64,000 bases of DNA, from the NCBI GenBank assembly GCA_002364085.1, contig DEXK01000006.1:84948-148947 (forward strand), read 5' to 3'. Positions 23,946 to 33,437 of this stretch are shown piece by piece. The DNA comes from Balneolaceae bacterium UBA3186. GTDB lineage: Bacteria; Bacteroidota; Rhodothermia; Balneolales; Balneolaceae. Under the pieces are notes generated by a model that was not told the DNA's origin, did no database searches, and was given only the letters and a program-made list of their open reading frames with translations. The translations under genes were made by a program, and so were the position numbers. Position 1 is the first letter of the stretch. Every line of letters begins with the position of its first letter.

Positions 23946-26846
23946 TTAGTTCAAGAATTGATCGAATGTTAAAGAGAAGTAGTAGATAGCTCCCAATGTT
24001 GGGTTACCGAAAGACGTCTCGTATCTCTCGTTCATGAGATTGCTACCACCAATTTTCAAAATTGTGTTATACGAAGAAAGCTTGTAGCTGATCTGAGCAT
24101 CAAGCGTTCCGTATGCCGGCACAACTCCATCTCCAAAAGAAGAATCCCAGAAATAAGCATCCTGCCATCTGTACACTACATTGAACACAACATTCTCAAT
24201 AAAGTCTCTATTCTCAACACGTACATTATATCTCCACTTTGGAGTGTTATAGCTGGAACGGAAACCTTGAGCTTTAAGGTCATCTTCACTTATCAGTTCG
24301 TTATATGCTACGTTTCCGCCAATCTTATAACCACCGTCAAGTGAATAGTCTAAACTTACTCCAAAACCCTGGGATTCTACTTTTCCATCAGCATTGATAT
24401 CAAATCCATATTCCTGAGTTACTACTCCACCCTGAATTATGTCATCTTTTCCTTCATCACTCGTAGAATCGAATGTACCCGGATCTTCTGTTAACCCATT
24501 AGGAACACCTTGAACAAATTGAATCTCAGCAATAAAATCAGTGTACTGGCTGTAGTAATAATAAGCATCAACCAATAATCGATCAGTTAGAAAACCTTTA
24601 TAACCAACTTCATATGTACTGATTTTTTCAGTTTTGAAATCTTCGAATTCTACAGGAGAACCCAAAAGAGCTCTGGCTGCAGCTTCATCACCACTCGAAT
24701 TAAATTCAGCTTGAGCAGCAGCTACGTTTTGAGCGCTGTAAACTTCGTTGGTTTCAAAACGATAGCGATCAACCAGATCCTGATTACTACCAATTAACAG
24801 TCGGGATACCACATCAAGTTTAATGAATTGATCCTGAGTAGTCGGCATTCTGAATCCATTTTGGTAAGAAGCTCTAAAATTATGTCTGTCTGCTAATGTA
24901 TAAAGTGCAGAAACTCTCGGAGAAAGCTGACCATCAAAATATTCATTCTTATCATATCTGGCAGAGGCAGATATGATAAGTTTATCATCCATAAGATTTT
25001 TAGATCCCTGAAGATAAGCTCCCCATTCGTTTATAGAATACTCATCCCCATTATTATCTAAAGCAAATAACGTTCCTTCAGAATTCAGTGCATATATACG
25101 ATAGTTAACACCACCAATTAATTCTAATGTAGTTGGGTCAATCATATTTGAGAAATTGTACAAGCCCTCAAAATGATACATATCTGATTTATCTAAGAAC
25201 TTAGCACCACCAGCTGAAATTGGAGTTGATCTTAAACTAGCTTCCATATCAGCAAAATTTTGGGTTCCCGGTAAAAAATCTTGCTGATTTTGCAGAGCAG
25301 CAGCTTGTGCCTGAGTATGAGCTTGTTCAACTGTAGCGCCTTGTGTTCGTGCACCTAAAAATGTTTGAAAATAAGGAGTTAGATATGCAACTTGATTAAT
25401 TCTGGTAGCAACTGTATTTGCTGCATAAGAATCTCCTGCGTCTTCCTGAGTTGTATATGCCCTTAAAAAGAAATTGGGATTTCTAAGTTCTAATTTTGCA
25501 GTCCAAATATTGAAGTCATCCAATACAAAGCGGTCATTTGCGGTATAAACAGTGCTACCGAAACCAGTATTATATTGACCTAAAATTTCATAGTTATCTG
25601 TAATTCTATAATGAAGTGCAGCTCCTAACTTTAAGCTTTCTGTTGTATTATCAACGAAAGAGTTTTCTGCGAAACCGGGAGCAGAAAAAGCACCATCTCT
25701 TCCATCCGGCACTAATGATCTTAATGCCTCAACCTGAGCACCTGTTGCCATATCTTCCGGGGAAGCATTTGGATCTTTTCCTGCCCTTATCAAACCATCA
25801 GCTATGGCTCCAAGAGTAAACACATCATCGCCATAAATATTTACTCCGTTGAATACACGAGCTCCGTTTCTTTCTGTAGCCCCGCGTTCTACCACTCCAC
25901 CTGTTACAAAGCTTTGATCTCTTCTATCCTGAGCTACAAAATCCTGAGCTTTTAAATAGGAAGCAGTAAACTTGAAGGCGAATTTATCATTAAAAGAGTC
26001 CGCATATCGCAGATCATAAGACTGGTAAACCTGAGGTCCATCTTCAACGTTGCTGTCAATATGATTTACTCCAAGCTTAGTATTGAAAGAAAGACCTTTG
26101 TATTCAAAAGGGCTTTTACTATTCATAAGCAAAATACCGTTCAATGCATTTGGTCCATAGAGAGCTGAAGCAGCACCGGGGATCATTTCTGCGCTTTCAA
26201 GATCCAGCTCAGAAATACCTACAATGTTTCCAACTGCAAAGTTAAGACCAGGAGCCTGATTATCAATTCCATCAATTAACTGAACAAACCTTGTATTACC
26301 GTTTGAACCGAAACCACGAGTGTTAATAGATTTGAATGTCAAACTCTGAGTACTGAAATCGACCCCTTTCAAGTTTGCAATTCCATCGTAAAAATTAGGT
26401 GATGCTGAAGTTTGAATTTCAATAATATCCATTTTCTCGATAGATACAGGAGACTTTAGAATACTTTGTTCAACCCTTGAAGCAGAGACTACAACCTCTT
26501 CTCCTAAAAATGTCTGCTCTTGCATTCGAACTTCTAATCCCGATGTATTTGAATTAGTGATATCCATTTCTTCTGTTTGGAATCCTACAATCGAGAAAAC
26601 CAATACAAGTGGAGGATCTTGTTTAATGGAAAGAGAAAACATTCCATTTCCATCTGTAGTTGTTCCTATCAATTTATCCTTAACTCGGATATTTACTCCC
26701 GCAAGTGGTTCTCCGTCAACATCCAGTACCTGACCTGATACCTCTGTTTCTGCTTTTTTTGGCGTTATTAATTCATTAGCCATAGAAGCATACGAAAATA
26801 CGAGAACCATGCTTAATGCAAGCATACATCGTATCAATTTACTCAT
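23946..26846 (-). CDS. TonB-dependent outer-membrane receptor
   Basis: 966 residues. In order: signal peptide (residues 1-23), a carboxypeptidase-regulatory-like domain (about 33-115; SGQVLDVDGEPLAGVNIRVK, SIVGFQTEEMDI), the plug domain (about 118-245; EEVVVSASRVEQSILKSPVSIEKM, GFGSNGNTRFVQLIDGID, MIPGAASALYGPNALNGI), and a 22-strand-type barrel to the C-terminus (ATARYDKNEYFDGQLSPRVSALYTL-like strands, final GAIYYFSLTFDQFLN). It imports a large substrate using TonB energy. No TonB/ExbBD genes and no SusD are nearby; the partner is the GDSL lipoprotein. A 214-base leader (26847-27060) with the small inverted repeat GAAAC/GTTTC at 26933-26946 precedes it. Confidence 0.93.
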   Translation of the reverse strand: MSKLIRCMLALSMVLVFSYASMANELITPKKAETEVSGQVLDVDGEPLAGVNIRVKDKLIGTTTDGNGMFSLSIKQDPPLVLVFSIVGFQTEEMDITNSNTSGLEVRMQEQTFLGEEVVVSASRVEQSILKSPVSIEKMDIIEIQTSASPNFYDGIANLKGVDFSTQSLTFKSINTRGFGSNGNTRFVQLIDGIDNQAPGLNFAVGNIVGISELDLESAEMIPGAASALYGPNALNGILLMNSKSPFEYKGLSFNTKLGVNHIDSNVEDGPQVYQSYDLRYADSFNDKFAFKFTASYLKAQDFVAQDRRDQSFVTGGVVERGATERNGARVFNGVNIYGDDVFTLGAIADGLIRAGKDPNASPEDMATGAQVEALRSLVPDGRDGAFSAPGFAENSFVDNTTESLKLGAALHYRITDNYEILGQYNTGFGSTVYTANDRFVLDDFNIWTAKLELRNPNFFLRAYTTQEDAGDSYAANTVATRINQVAYLTPYFQTFLGARTQGATVEQAHTQAQAAALQNQQDFLPGTQNFADMEASLRSTPISAGGAKFLDKSDMYHFEGLYNFSNMIDPTTLELIGGVNYRIYALNSEGTLFALDNNGDEYSINEWGAYLQGSKNLMDDKLIISASARYDKNEYFDGQLSPRVSALYTLADRHNFRASYQNGFRMPTTQDQFIKLDVVSRLLIGSNQDLVDRYRFETNEVYSAQNVAAAQAEFNSSGDEAAARALLGSPVEFEDFKTEKISTYEVGYKGFLTDRLLVDAYYYYSQYTDFIAEIQFVQGVPNGLTEDPGTFDSTSDEGKDDIIQGGVVTQEYGFDINADGKVESQGFGVSLDYSLDGGYKIGGNVAYNELISEDDLKAQGFRSSYNTPKWRYNVRVENRDFIENVVFNVVYRWQDAYFWDSSFGDGVVPAYGTLDAQISYKLSSYNTILKIGGSNLMNERYETSFGNPTLGAIYYFSLTFDQFLN

Positions 26847-27060
26847 AGTTCTAATCCTGATTTATTAATGTTGTAGTCTTTCTAAACCTTAAGCGTCATC
26901 GATGATTTTTTTTAATGACACACTCTAGCAAAGAAACGTCTGTTTCTCGGATAATGCAAGCGCTTTCATAAAATAAAAAATCAAAAAATGGTACTACGCT
27001 TATTCATGATTTAGTTCATTTTAAATGATTATTATCTGGCTAAATAATTAAAAAAATCTC

Positions 27061-27753
27061 ATGTTTAAAAAAACTCTGTTTTCTTTCATTTCTATTTTTT
27101 GGTTACTAACTATATCATGTGCTCAGAATAACAGCATTTCATATCTGGCATTGGGTGACTCATATACGATAGGAGAAGCTGTTTCTGAAGATCAGCGCTG
27201 GCCTGTAATTCTTACCAACAAACTTAATATGGAAGGATACGATGTTAAACAACCTCTCATCATTGCCAAAACAGGATGGACCACAAATGAGCTTCAAAAA
27301 GCAATTGAAGAAAAAGAACCGAGTAGTAATTATGATCTAGTTTCGCTTTTGATTGGAGTAAACAATCAATACCGAGGATATCCAATCGATCAATACAAAA
27401 AAGAATTTAAAGAGCTACTGCTGCAGGCGATTACATTTGCTAATGGAGACACTACTAAAGTTTTCGTTGTGTCTATACCTAATTATGGAGTAACCCCTTT
27501 TGGAATGGAGAAAGGAGAAGATACTATCAGACAAGAGCTATTGATTTATGATTCTATTGCTGATTCTATTTCATCAGAGATGGATATTCCGTTTATAAAT
27601 ATTACACCTGTTTCGGAAAAAGCTAAAGAAGATCCATCATACATAGCTTCTGATCAACTTCACCCGTCAGGCAAGCAATACAAAGAATGGGTTGAGCTTA
27701 TACTTCCGGAAGTTAAATTGATGTTAAATAACTCTTCTAGTAGCACAAACTAA
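27061..27753 (+). CDS. SGNH/GDSL hydrolase lipoprotein
   Basis: 230 residues with a signal peptide ending LLTISCAQNNS, a probable lipobox. Block I is YLALGDSYTIGEAV, block III is LLIGVNNQYRGY (Asn kept, Gly-x-Asn), and block V is SDQLHPSGKQYKEWVE with Asp and His. Such proteins act as esterases or acetylhydrolases in the periplasm or on the surface. It is not closely related to the GDSL lipoprotein at 22401 nor to the TesA-like one at 28604, so three different SGNH branches occur within 7 kb. Followed by the SIMPL-domain gene on the same strand 73 bases away. Confidence 0.88.
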   Translation: MFKKTLFSFISIFWLLTISCAQNNSISYLALGDSYTIGEAVSEDQRWPVILTNKLNMEGYDVKQPLIIAKTGWTTNELQKAIEEKEPSSNYDLVSLLIGVNNQYRGYPIDQYKKEFKELLLQAITFANGDTTKVFVVSIPNYGVTPFGMEKGEDTIRQELLIYDSIADSISSEMDIPFINITPVSEKAKEDPSYIASDQLHPSGKQYKEWVELILPEVKLMLNNSSSSTN

Positions 27754-27826
27754 CATGAAGATGTAGTTACCAGAGCTCAAAAGTTGCTTATCTTTTGGCA
27801 AAAACAGAACTGAAAATCATAATGAT

Positions 27827-28567
27827 ATGAAGAAAACAAATACACAATTTTCAAAATATATTTCCTTACTTAGTGCCATTCTTTTCATAGCGGTAAGTAT
27901 TAATCGCACCACTACAGCTCAGGCTCTTGTTCAAAATTCTGAGAGGACTATTTCTATAAATATGTCTGCTACTGAATTGATACCTGCTGATCTTATTATT
28001 TTCTCTATCAATATTAATGCGGAAGAAAAAACGCCCGAAGCGGCTTTTGATACTCATAAAAAAAGAGAAGCGATTCTGGCTTCTCTTCTAAAGGAATTTG
28101 ATATCAAAGAAGATGACATCCGTTTTCAGCCAATCAGAATGAACAAACGAACCAATTACAACAATAATCGTCAGCAAGAGGATATGATTCATACTTTTCA
28201 GGAAGTATCAGTTAGTTTTTCTGATTTTGATATCTACGAGAAAATTCAGGTTACTTTAATTAAAAACGGCTTTGATTCCTTTAACGGCAACTTTTCTTCA
28301 ACAAAAATGGATGAAGGAAAGGAAAAAGCACTTGTATCTGCGATTCAGCAAGCCAAGGAAAAAGCTACTTTTATTGCTCAACAATCTGGTGTCACACTAG
28401 GTAATATCCAAACTATCAACTATTCAGAGCATCAAGTAAATTATCCACCGATGGCTATGGAAGCAGATGTGGGCCGATTTAAATCTGAATCCGCATCTAT
28501 GATGGATTTTGCACAAACCGTCTCGGTAACTTCAACTATCTCGATTAATTTTGAGATTGTAGAGTAA
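27827..28567 (+). CDS. SIMPL-domain (DUF541) periplasmic protein
   Basis: 246 residues. The signal peptide (about residues 1-32, ending TTTAQA) is followed by the SIMPL fold with ISINMSATELIPADLIIFSININAEEK split over the first strand pair, and AIQQAKEKATFIAQQSGVTLGNIQTINYSE, the conserved helix plus strand of the family. E. coli relatives (YggE type) form large rings; a role in oxidative or membrane stress is suggested in the literature but not settled. Ends 36 bases before the convergent TesA-like gene, with no visible terminator between them. Confidence 0.88.
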   Translation: MKKTNTQFSKYISLLSAILFIAVSINRTTTAQALVQNSERTISINMSATELIPADLIIFSININAEEKTPEAAFDTHKKREAILASLLKEFDIKEDDIRFQPIRMNKRTNYNNNRQQEDMIHTFQEVSVSFSDFDIYEKIQVTLIKNGFDSFNGNFSSTKMDEGKEKALVSAIQQAKEKATFIAQQSGVTLGNIQTINYSEHQVNYPPMAMEADVGRFKSESASMMDFAQTVSVTSTISINFEIVE

Positions 28568-28603
28568 CTCCAAATTGTATCATTCTGAGGTTTCAGAGAC
28601 TGG

Positions 28604-29239
28604 CTATTTCAAAATTGGATAAAGAATTTCCCAAATGGTTTCTGCAACAACTTTATGTCCTTCAGCATTGGGGTGAATTTGATCAGGCTGCATAAACTCA
28701 TCCCTACCTCCCACTTCATCTAGAATTAATGGGATTAAAGGAATATTGTTCTCTTCTGCCAGTTCCGGATATAGTTCCTGAAATTTCTTCGTGTAATCTG
28801 TTCCCAGATTCGGAGGAACCTGCATGCCTGCAATAATGATCTCCATCTCCGGGTTTTTTGCCTTAGCTCGGTCTATAATCTGTTGAAGATTACCTTTTGT
28901 TGATGAAAGATCTATGCCACGAAGTCCATCGTTTCCACCTAATTCAAGTATCATGATGTCGATATCTCTTTGTAAAACCCAATTGATCCGTCTTAAGCCT
29001 CCAGCCGAAGTCTCTCCACTTAACCCTCCATTGATCACCTCATAATTCAATCCAAGAGAATCTATTTTATGTTGAATTATAGCCGGGAAAGCTTGTTGAG
29101 GTTCAAGTCCGTATCCTGCAGAAATGCTATCTCCAAAAAACAAGATCGACTTTTTCTCTTGTGAATATACATTCATACTCATGATAAGTGAGAAAATTAT
29201 AAAAAATGAGTGCCTTTTTTTCATAAACTGTATCTTCAA
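28604..29239 (-). CDS. tesA: TesA-type arylesterase/lysophospholipase (SGNH)
   Basis: 211 residues. Block I ILFFGDSISAGYGL, block II VINGGLSGETSAGG, block III MILELGGNDGLRG, and block V QPDQIHPNAEGHKVVAE match E. coli TesA over its whole length, a periplasmic esterase/thioesterase. A signal peptide ends at NVYSQE; the start could also be the Met at residue 6 (MKKRHSF). It is divergent from the ybbA-ybbP-like ABC genes, exactly the arrangement in Enterobacteria, so the linkage appears ancient and supports the name. The 112-base shared gap carries candidate divergent promoters. Confidence 0.9.
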   Translation of the reverse strand: MKIQFMKKRHSFFIIFSLIMSMNVYSQEKKSILFFGDSISAGYGLEPQQAFPAIIQHKIDSLGLNYEVINGGLSGETSAGGLRRINWVLQRDIDIMILELGGNDGLRGIDLSSTKGNLQQIIDRAKAKNPEMEIIIAGMQVPPNLGTDYTKKFQELYPELAEENNIPLIPLILDEVGGRDEFMQPDQIHPNAEGHKVVAETIWEILYPILK

Positions 29240-29255
29240 AACTAAATTTTTATAA

Positions 29256-29287
29256 CAAAATTAAACTAATCAACGTAACTAATTTTG
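29256..29287. promoter_or_regulatory. Divergent TAnnTTTG boxes between tesA and ybbA
   Basis: TAATTTTG reads rightward at 29280-29287 (towards ybbA) and leftward at 29256-29263 (towards tesA). Neither has a good TTTG box 19 bases upstream, so only the -7 element is supported. Confidence 0.3.
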
Positions 29288-29351
29288 GCATATTACGGAA
29301 TGGTAATACACACATTTTAGGTTAAGAGTTCATTAATAATAAAAGAACATC

Positions 29352-30056
29352 GTGAATCATATTTTAAAACTGAATAAACTAAACCGACAATTTAAGAGTG
29401 GTGACAAAATTCTCACCGTTGTAAATAATATAAGCTTTGAAATGGAGGAAGGAATTTCCTGTGCCATTGTAGGTCCTTCGGGTAGTGGAAAAACTACTTT
29501 GCTAGGTTTGTCAGCAGGCTTAGATCAGCCCACTTCAGGTGAAGTTGTATTGAATAATATAAATCTAAATCCCCTCACTGAAGATCAAAGAGCAGAAGTT
29601 AGAAATAAACATGTTGGCTTTGTTTTTCAAACATTTCAATTAGTTCCTACCCTCACAGCTGTTGAAAATGTGATGGTTCCTTTGGAGCTGCGTGGTGAAG
29701 CTTCTAATAAAGTTCGTGAAAGAGCTTTAGAACTTCTCAATGAAGTGGGCTTGGGAGAGCGTTCTCATCATTATCCTACTCAACTCTCAGGCGGTGAGCA
29801 ACAAAGAGTTGCGGTAGCCCGTGCTTTTATTAATAATCCTAAAATTCTATTTGCTGATGAACCAACAGGTAATCTGGATTCTGAAACTGGTGAACATATT
29901 GAGAATCTGATCTTTGATCTAAATAGAAAAGAAGGTACCACGTTGGTTTTAGTTACACATGATCTTGAACTGGCAGAAAAATGCGACCGGGTCATTAAGC
30001 TTAAAAATGGCGAAGTGGATTCTGATGTATTTAAATCAGAGGAAGTAACAGCGTGA
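29352..30056 (+). CDS. ybbA: ABC transporter ATP-binding protein (YbbA type)
   Basis: 234 residues, a lone nucleotide-binding subunit of the LolD/MacB/YbbA group. Walker A is GPSGSGKTTLL, the Q-loop is FVFQTFQLVPTLTAVENV, the signature is LSGGEQQRVAVARA, and Walker B is ILFADEPTGNLD, with the H-loop LVTHD. GTG start, supported by the normal N-terminus NHILKLNKLNRQF. It overlaps the permease gene (GTGA) and so is coupled to it. With YbbP it likely forms a mechanotransmission-type or lipid-substrate extractor at the inner membrane. Divergent from tesA. Confidence 0.92.
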   Translation: MNHILKLNKLNRQFKSGDKILTVVNNISFEMEEGISCAIVGPSGSGKTTLLGLSAGLDQPTSGEVVLNNINLNPLTEDQRAEVRNKHVGFVFQTFQLVPTLTAVENVMVPLELRGEASNKVRERALELLNEVGLGERSHHYPTQLSGGEQQRVAVARAFINNPKILFADEPTGNLDSETGEHIENLIFDLNRKEGTTLVLVTHDLELAEKCDRVIKLKNGEVDSDVFKSEEVTA

Positions 30057-32590
30057 ATAAATTGTCCTGGGTTTTTAAAATGGCGTGGCGAGACTCACGC
30101 TCGAATAGAAAAAAATTATTTCTTTATCTGGCTGCAATCATTGTTGGAGTTGCAGCTCAAGTGGCCATCAGTTCTTTCAGAGAAAACCTCAATGATAGCA
30201 TTAACGAGCAATCCAAAGAACTTTTAGGCGCCGATCTTGAAGTAGAAAAGAACGACCCCTTTCATGAAGAGTTAGAAATTTATCTCGATTCATTAGGTGG
30301 AGAACGATCAGATGCTTTAAGCTTCACTTCAATGGCTTTCTTCCCAAAATCAGGAACGACAAGACTTTCACAAATAACTGCTTTAGAAGGTGATTTTCCT
30401 TATTACGGAGAGCTCAAAACGGAACCCCAATCAGCAGCAAAAACTTTCCAAAATACTTCTGGAGCACTAGTAGATGAACCAATTTTACTACAGTTTGGAC
30501 TTCAACCCGGAGATTCTGTTAAAATAGGATTGGTTACTTATGAAATTGCAGGTGCACTTCAGGAAATTCCCGGGCAACCGGTAGCAGCTTCTTTTTTCGG
30601 ACCCAGAATTTATATCCCCAAAACGAATATCGAAGCAACAGGTCTTCTTCAACGCGGAAGCCAATTAGAATATATTACTTATATAAAATATCCTGATGGA
30701 ACAGATCCGATACTTGTAGAGCAAACTCTGGATATTATGAACGATTCCGTTCGTTTTGGATATGATGATGTTGCTGAAAGAAAAGAAGAAGTAGGTGAGG
30801 CTATTCTTTATCTATCCAATTTTCTTAACCTGATCGGTTTTATTGCATTACTTCTTGGTGGAATCGGAGTAGCTAGCTCGATCTTTGTATATGTACGGCA
30901 AAAAATAAGCACTGTAGCAGTTTTAAGATGTGTAGGAGCTTCCTCGAATCAAGCTATGAATATCTTCTTAATTCAAGCCGTATTCATGGGGTTTATAGGG
31001 TCGGCACTTGGAGCTCTTATAGGTTCATTGATACAACTCTATCTTCCCGTTTTGGTGCAGGATTTTGTTCCTGTTGATATAGAATTGACAATATCATGGA
31101 GTTCAATTCTTATCGGTATAGTAACAGGGGTTTCAATTTCACTTATTTTCGCTTTATTCCCATTATTGGCAGTTAGAAAAATATCTCCGCTCTTTACGTT
31201 ACGTTCTGTTGATATTAATCTTTCAAAACTTCTGAACTGGATAACCAGATTCTCTTTGTTTGGTTTAATAGCTGTTTCAGTAATAGGATATGCTTGGTAT
31301 ATGCTTGGTAATTTTTTAGCGGCTTTGTTTTTTACTTTGGGATTAACTTTTTGTCTTGCATTATTAGCCGGTATTGCCTTTCTGATTATGAAAGGTGCAA
31401 AGAAATTAAATCCAAAAGCACTTGGCTATGAATTTCGACAAGGTTTAGCAAATTTATATCGTCCAAACAATCAAACATCCACCCTTCTTTTAACATTTGG
31501 ACTTGGAGTTACACTGATAAGCTCCTTGTATTTAACACAAGACATGCTTCTGGGCACCATAAATTTCGATAATGGCGAAGATCTTCCAAACCTTGCACTT
31601 TATGACATCCAATACGATCAAAATGATGGGGTAAATAAGATCATATTAGACAATGGAATGGAACTTCGGCAAAATGTACCCATTGTAACTATGCGCTTAC
31701 AATCAATAAATGATACTACAGTTGCAGAATTTATGGCTGATTCAAGTCGTAAACCAAGAAGATGGGCCTTAAACCGTGAATACAGATCTACGTACAGAGA
31801 TTCTTTGATCTCTACAGAAAATATTGAATCCGGTACGTTTATTGGAATTGTTGAAAATTTTGAAACACTTGTTCCGATTTCTGTATCAACTGATCTGATG
31901 CAAGATCTTAATGCTCAAGTTGGTGACACCATTGTTTGGGATGTTCAAGGAATTCCGATTTCTAGTTATATATCAAGTACCCGTGCCGTGAATTGGCAAA
32001 CTCCACAACCTAATTTCTTTGTTGTATTTCCTACGGGAGTATTAGAATCTGCTCCTCAATTTTTTGCTACAACTTTGAACACTCCAAGTAGAGAGGCTTC
32101 CTTAGACCTGCAACAAAAAATTGTACAGGCTTACCCTAATGTTTCTGCAATTGACATAGGGCAAGTACTTGAAACAGTCCGTGATTTCATTGATAAAATT
32201 ACGTTCGTAATTCAGTTTATAGGTCTTTTCAGTATTATTACCGGACTTATTGTACTTGCAGGTTCGGCAGCTACAAGTAGATTCCAACGTATAAGAGAAG
32301 CAGTATTATTGAGAACACTGGGAGCAAAGAAAAATCAAGTTATTAAGATTCAGGTTATTGAATATGTATTCTTAGGAGTTATGGCTGCTCTTACCGGGCT
32401 TACTCTCTCTGTGGGTGCAAGCGCACTACTTGGTTATTTTTATTTTGATATCGACTTTGTACCGAACTTCACAATTCTGGCAATAGAATCTCTAATTCTA
32501 ATAGCTTTAGTACTTATAATCGGATTATTAAATACAAGAGGTGTACATACGCGTCCACCTTTGGAAATACTGAGAGATCAAGCTGCTTAA
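30053..32590 (+). CDS. ybbP: FtsX-family permease (YbbP type)
   Basis: 845 residues. It opens with VFKMAWRDSRSNRKKLFLYLAAIIVGVAAQVAIS, the first membrane helix, followed by a periplasmic domain of about 200 residues. An FtsX core of three or four helices follows around 255-400, with GGIGVASSIFVYVRQKISTVAVLRCVGAS. More membrane segments and a second large periplasmic domain then lead to a second FtsX core near the C-terminus, with TSRFQRIREAVLLRTLGAKKNQV. The duplicated layout of about ten helices equals E. coli YbbP. GTG start overlapping ybbA. Probably moves hydrophobic molecules across the envelope; the TesA neighbour hints at a lipid or ester. Confidence 0.9.
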   Translation: MNKLSWVFKMAWRDSRSNRKKLFLYLAAIIVGVAAQVAISSFRENLNDSINEQSKELLGADLEVEKNDPFHEELEIYLDSLGGERSDALSFTSMAFFPKSGTTRLSQITALEGDFPYYGELKTEPQSAAKTFQNTSGALVDEPILLQFGLQPGDSVKIGLVTYEIAGALQEIPGQPVAASFFGPRIYIPKTNIEATGLLQRGSQLEYITYIKYPDGTDPILVEQTLDIMNDSVRFGYDDVAERKEEVGEAILYLSNFLNLIGFIALLLGGIGVASSIFVYVRQKISTVAVLRCVGASSNQAMNIFLIQAVFMGFIGSALGALIGSLIQLYLPVLVQDFVPVDIELTISWSSILIGIVTGVSISLIFALFPLLAVRKISPLFTLRSVDINLSKLLNWITRFSLFGLIAVSVIGYAWYMLGNFLAALFFTLGLTFCLALLAGIAFLIMKGAKKLNPKALGYEFRQGLANLYRPNNQTSTLLLTFGLGVTLISSLYLTQDMLLGTINFDNGEDLPNLALYDIQYDQNDGVNKIILDNGMELRQNVPIVTMRLQSINDTTVAEFMADSSRKPRRWALNREYRSTYRDSLISTENIESGTFIGIVENFETLVPISVSTDLMQDLNAQVGDTIVWDVQGIPISSYISSTRAVNWQTPQPNFFVVFPTGVLESAPQFFATTLNTPSREASLDLQQKIVQAYPNVSAIDIGQVLETVRDFIDKITFVIQFIGLFSIITGLIVLAGSAATSRFQRIREAVLLRTLGAKKNQVIKIQVIEYVFLGVMAALTGLTLSVGASALLGYFYFDIDFVPNFTILAIESLILIALVLIIGLLNTRGVHTRPPLEILRDQAA

Positions 32591-32618
32591 GCTCCGTATT
32601 TAGTCTTTGGGTTAATAA

Positions 32619-32649
32619 ATGGAACTCATAGCTATATAATGAGTTCCAT
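32619..32649. repeat. Perfect 11-base inverted repeat between ybbP and the OmpA-like gene
   Basis: ATGGAACTCAT and ATGAGTTCCAT flank a 9-base AT-rich loop. No T-run follows, so it may be a weak terminator of ybbP, an RNA-processing hairpin or an operator. Confidence 0.6.
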
Positions 32650-32678
32650 GTTTAGATAACACTAACAAAACTTAAAAT

Positions 32679-33350
32679 ATGAAGACCTTATCTAGACTAA
32701 GCATTTTTGCTTTATTATTAACATTACCTTTTCTGGGTTGCGACAGCATTAGTAAAACGGCTAAAGGAACTGCGATTGGGGCAGCCGCTGGTGCATTAGC
32801 CGGAGCTGTGATTGGAAAAGCTGCTGGCAACACAACAAATGGAGCTATTATTGGAGCTGCTGTAGGTGGAGCTTCCGGTGCTGCTATTGGTAATTATATG
32901 GACAGACAGTCAAGAGAGCTTGAAGAAGATCTTGAAGGCGCAAAAGTAGAACGAATCGGCGAGGGAATAAAAATTACATTTGATTCCGGAATTCTATTCG
33001 ATGTTAATTCATATCAACTTAAAGATGCCTCTAAAGAAAATATTGCGGAATTATCTGAAATACTTAAGAAGTATGAAGATACAAACATCATGTTTTCAGG
33101 GTATACAGATAACACAGGAAGTGAGGAGTACAATCAAAAGCTTTCCGAAGATCGTGCTAAAGCAGTAGCTGAATATGCTGCTTTTACAGGTGTAGATGCA
33201 GAAAGAATGACTATAATCGGTTATGGGGAATCTGATCCTATTGCTGATAACAGTACAGCGGCTGGAAGAACTCAAAACCGAAGAGTTGAAATCGGTATCT
33301 GGGCAAATGAGAAACTCAAAGAAGCTGCTGAAAAAGGCGAAATAGAGTAA
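32679..33350 (+). CDS. OmpA-family lipoprotein with glycine-zipper (YiaD/Pal-like)
   Basis: 223 residues. Lipobox LPFLGCDSI at about residue 24 gives a lipid anchor. A glycine-zipper membrane-inserting segment (AIGAAAGALAGAVIGKAAG, then GAIIGAAVGGASGAAIG) spans about residues 32-75. The C-terminal OmpA domain includes ITFDSGILFDVNSYQLKD, IMFSGYTDNTGSEEYN, LSEDRAKAVAEYA and GYGESDPIADN, ending in NRRVEIGIW. The Asp and Arg that hold diaminopimelate of peptidoglycan are present. Role: anchors the outer membrane to the cell wall. Monocistronic, with its own terminator. Confidence 0.93.
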   Translation: MKTLSRLSIFALLLTLPFLGCDSISKTAKGTAIGAAAGALAGAVIGKAAGNTTNGAIIGAAVGGASGAAIGNYMDRQSRELEEDLEGAKVERIGEGIKITFDSGILFDVNSYQLKDASKENIAELSEILKKYEDTNIMFSGYTDNTGSEEYNQKLSEDRAKAVAEYAAFTGVDAERMTIIGYGESDPIADNSTAAGRTQNRRVEIGIWANEKLKEAAEKGEIE

Positions 33351-33371
33351 TTGATAAATTTTTTATCACCC

Positions 33372-33406
33372 ATCCCTGCACATTTTTATGTGTGGGGATT
33401 TTTTTT
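33372..33406 (+). terminator. Rho-independent terminator of the OmpA-like gene
   Basis: A 12-base stem beginning ATCCC and ending GGGAT (two G-T pairs) around a TTTT loop, followed by seven T's. Confidence 0.9.
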
Positions 33407-33437
33407 GCTTACTTTCAGCAAAATTAAATGAATACCT

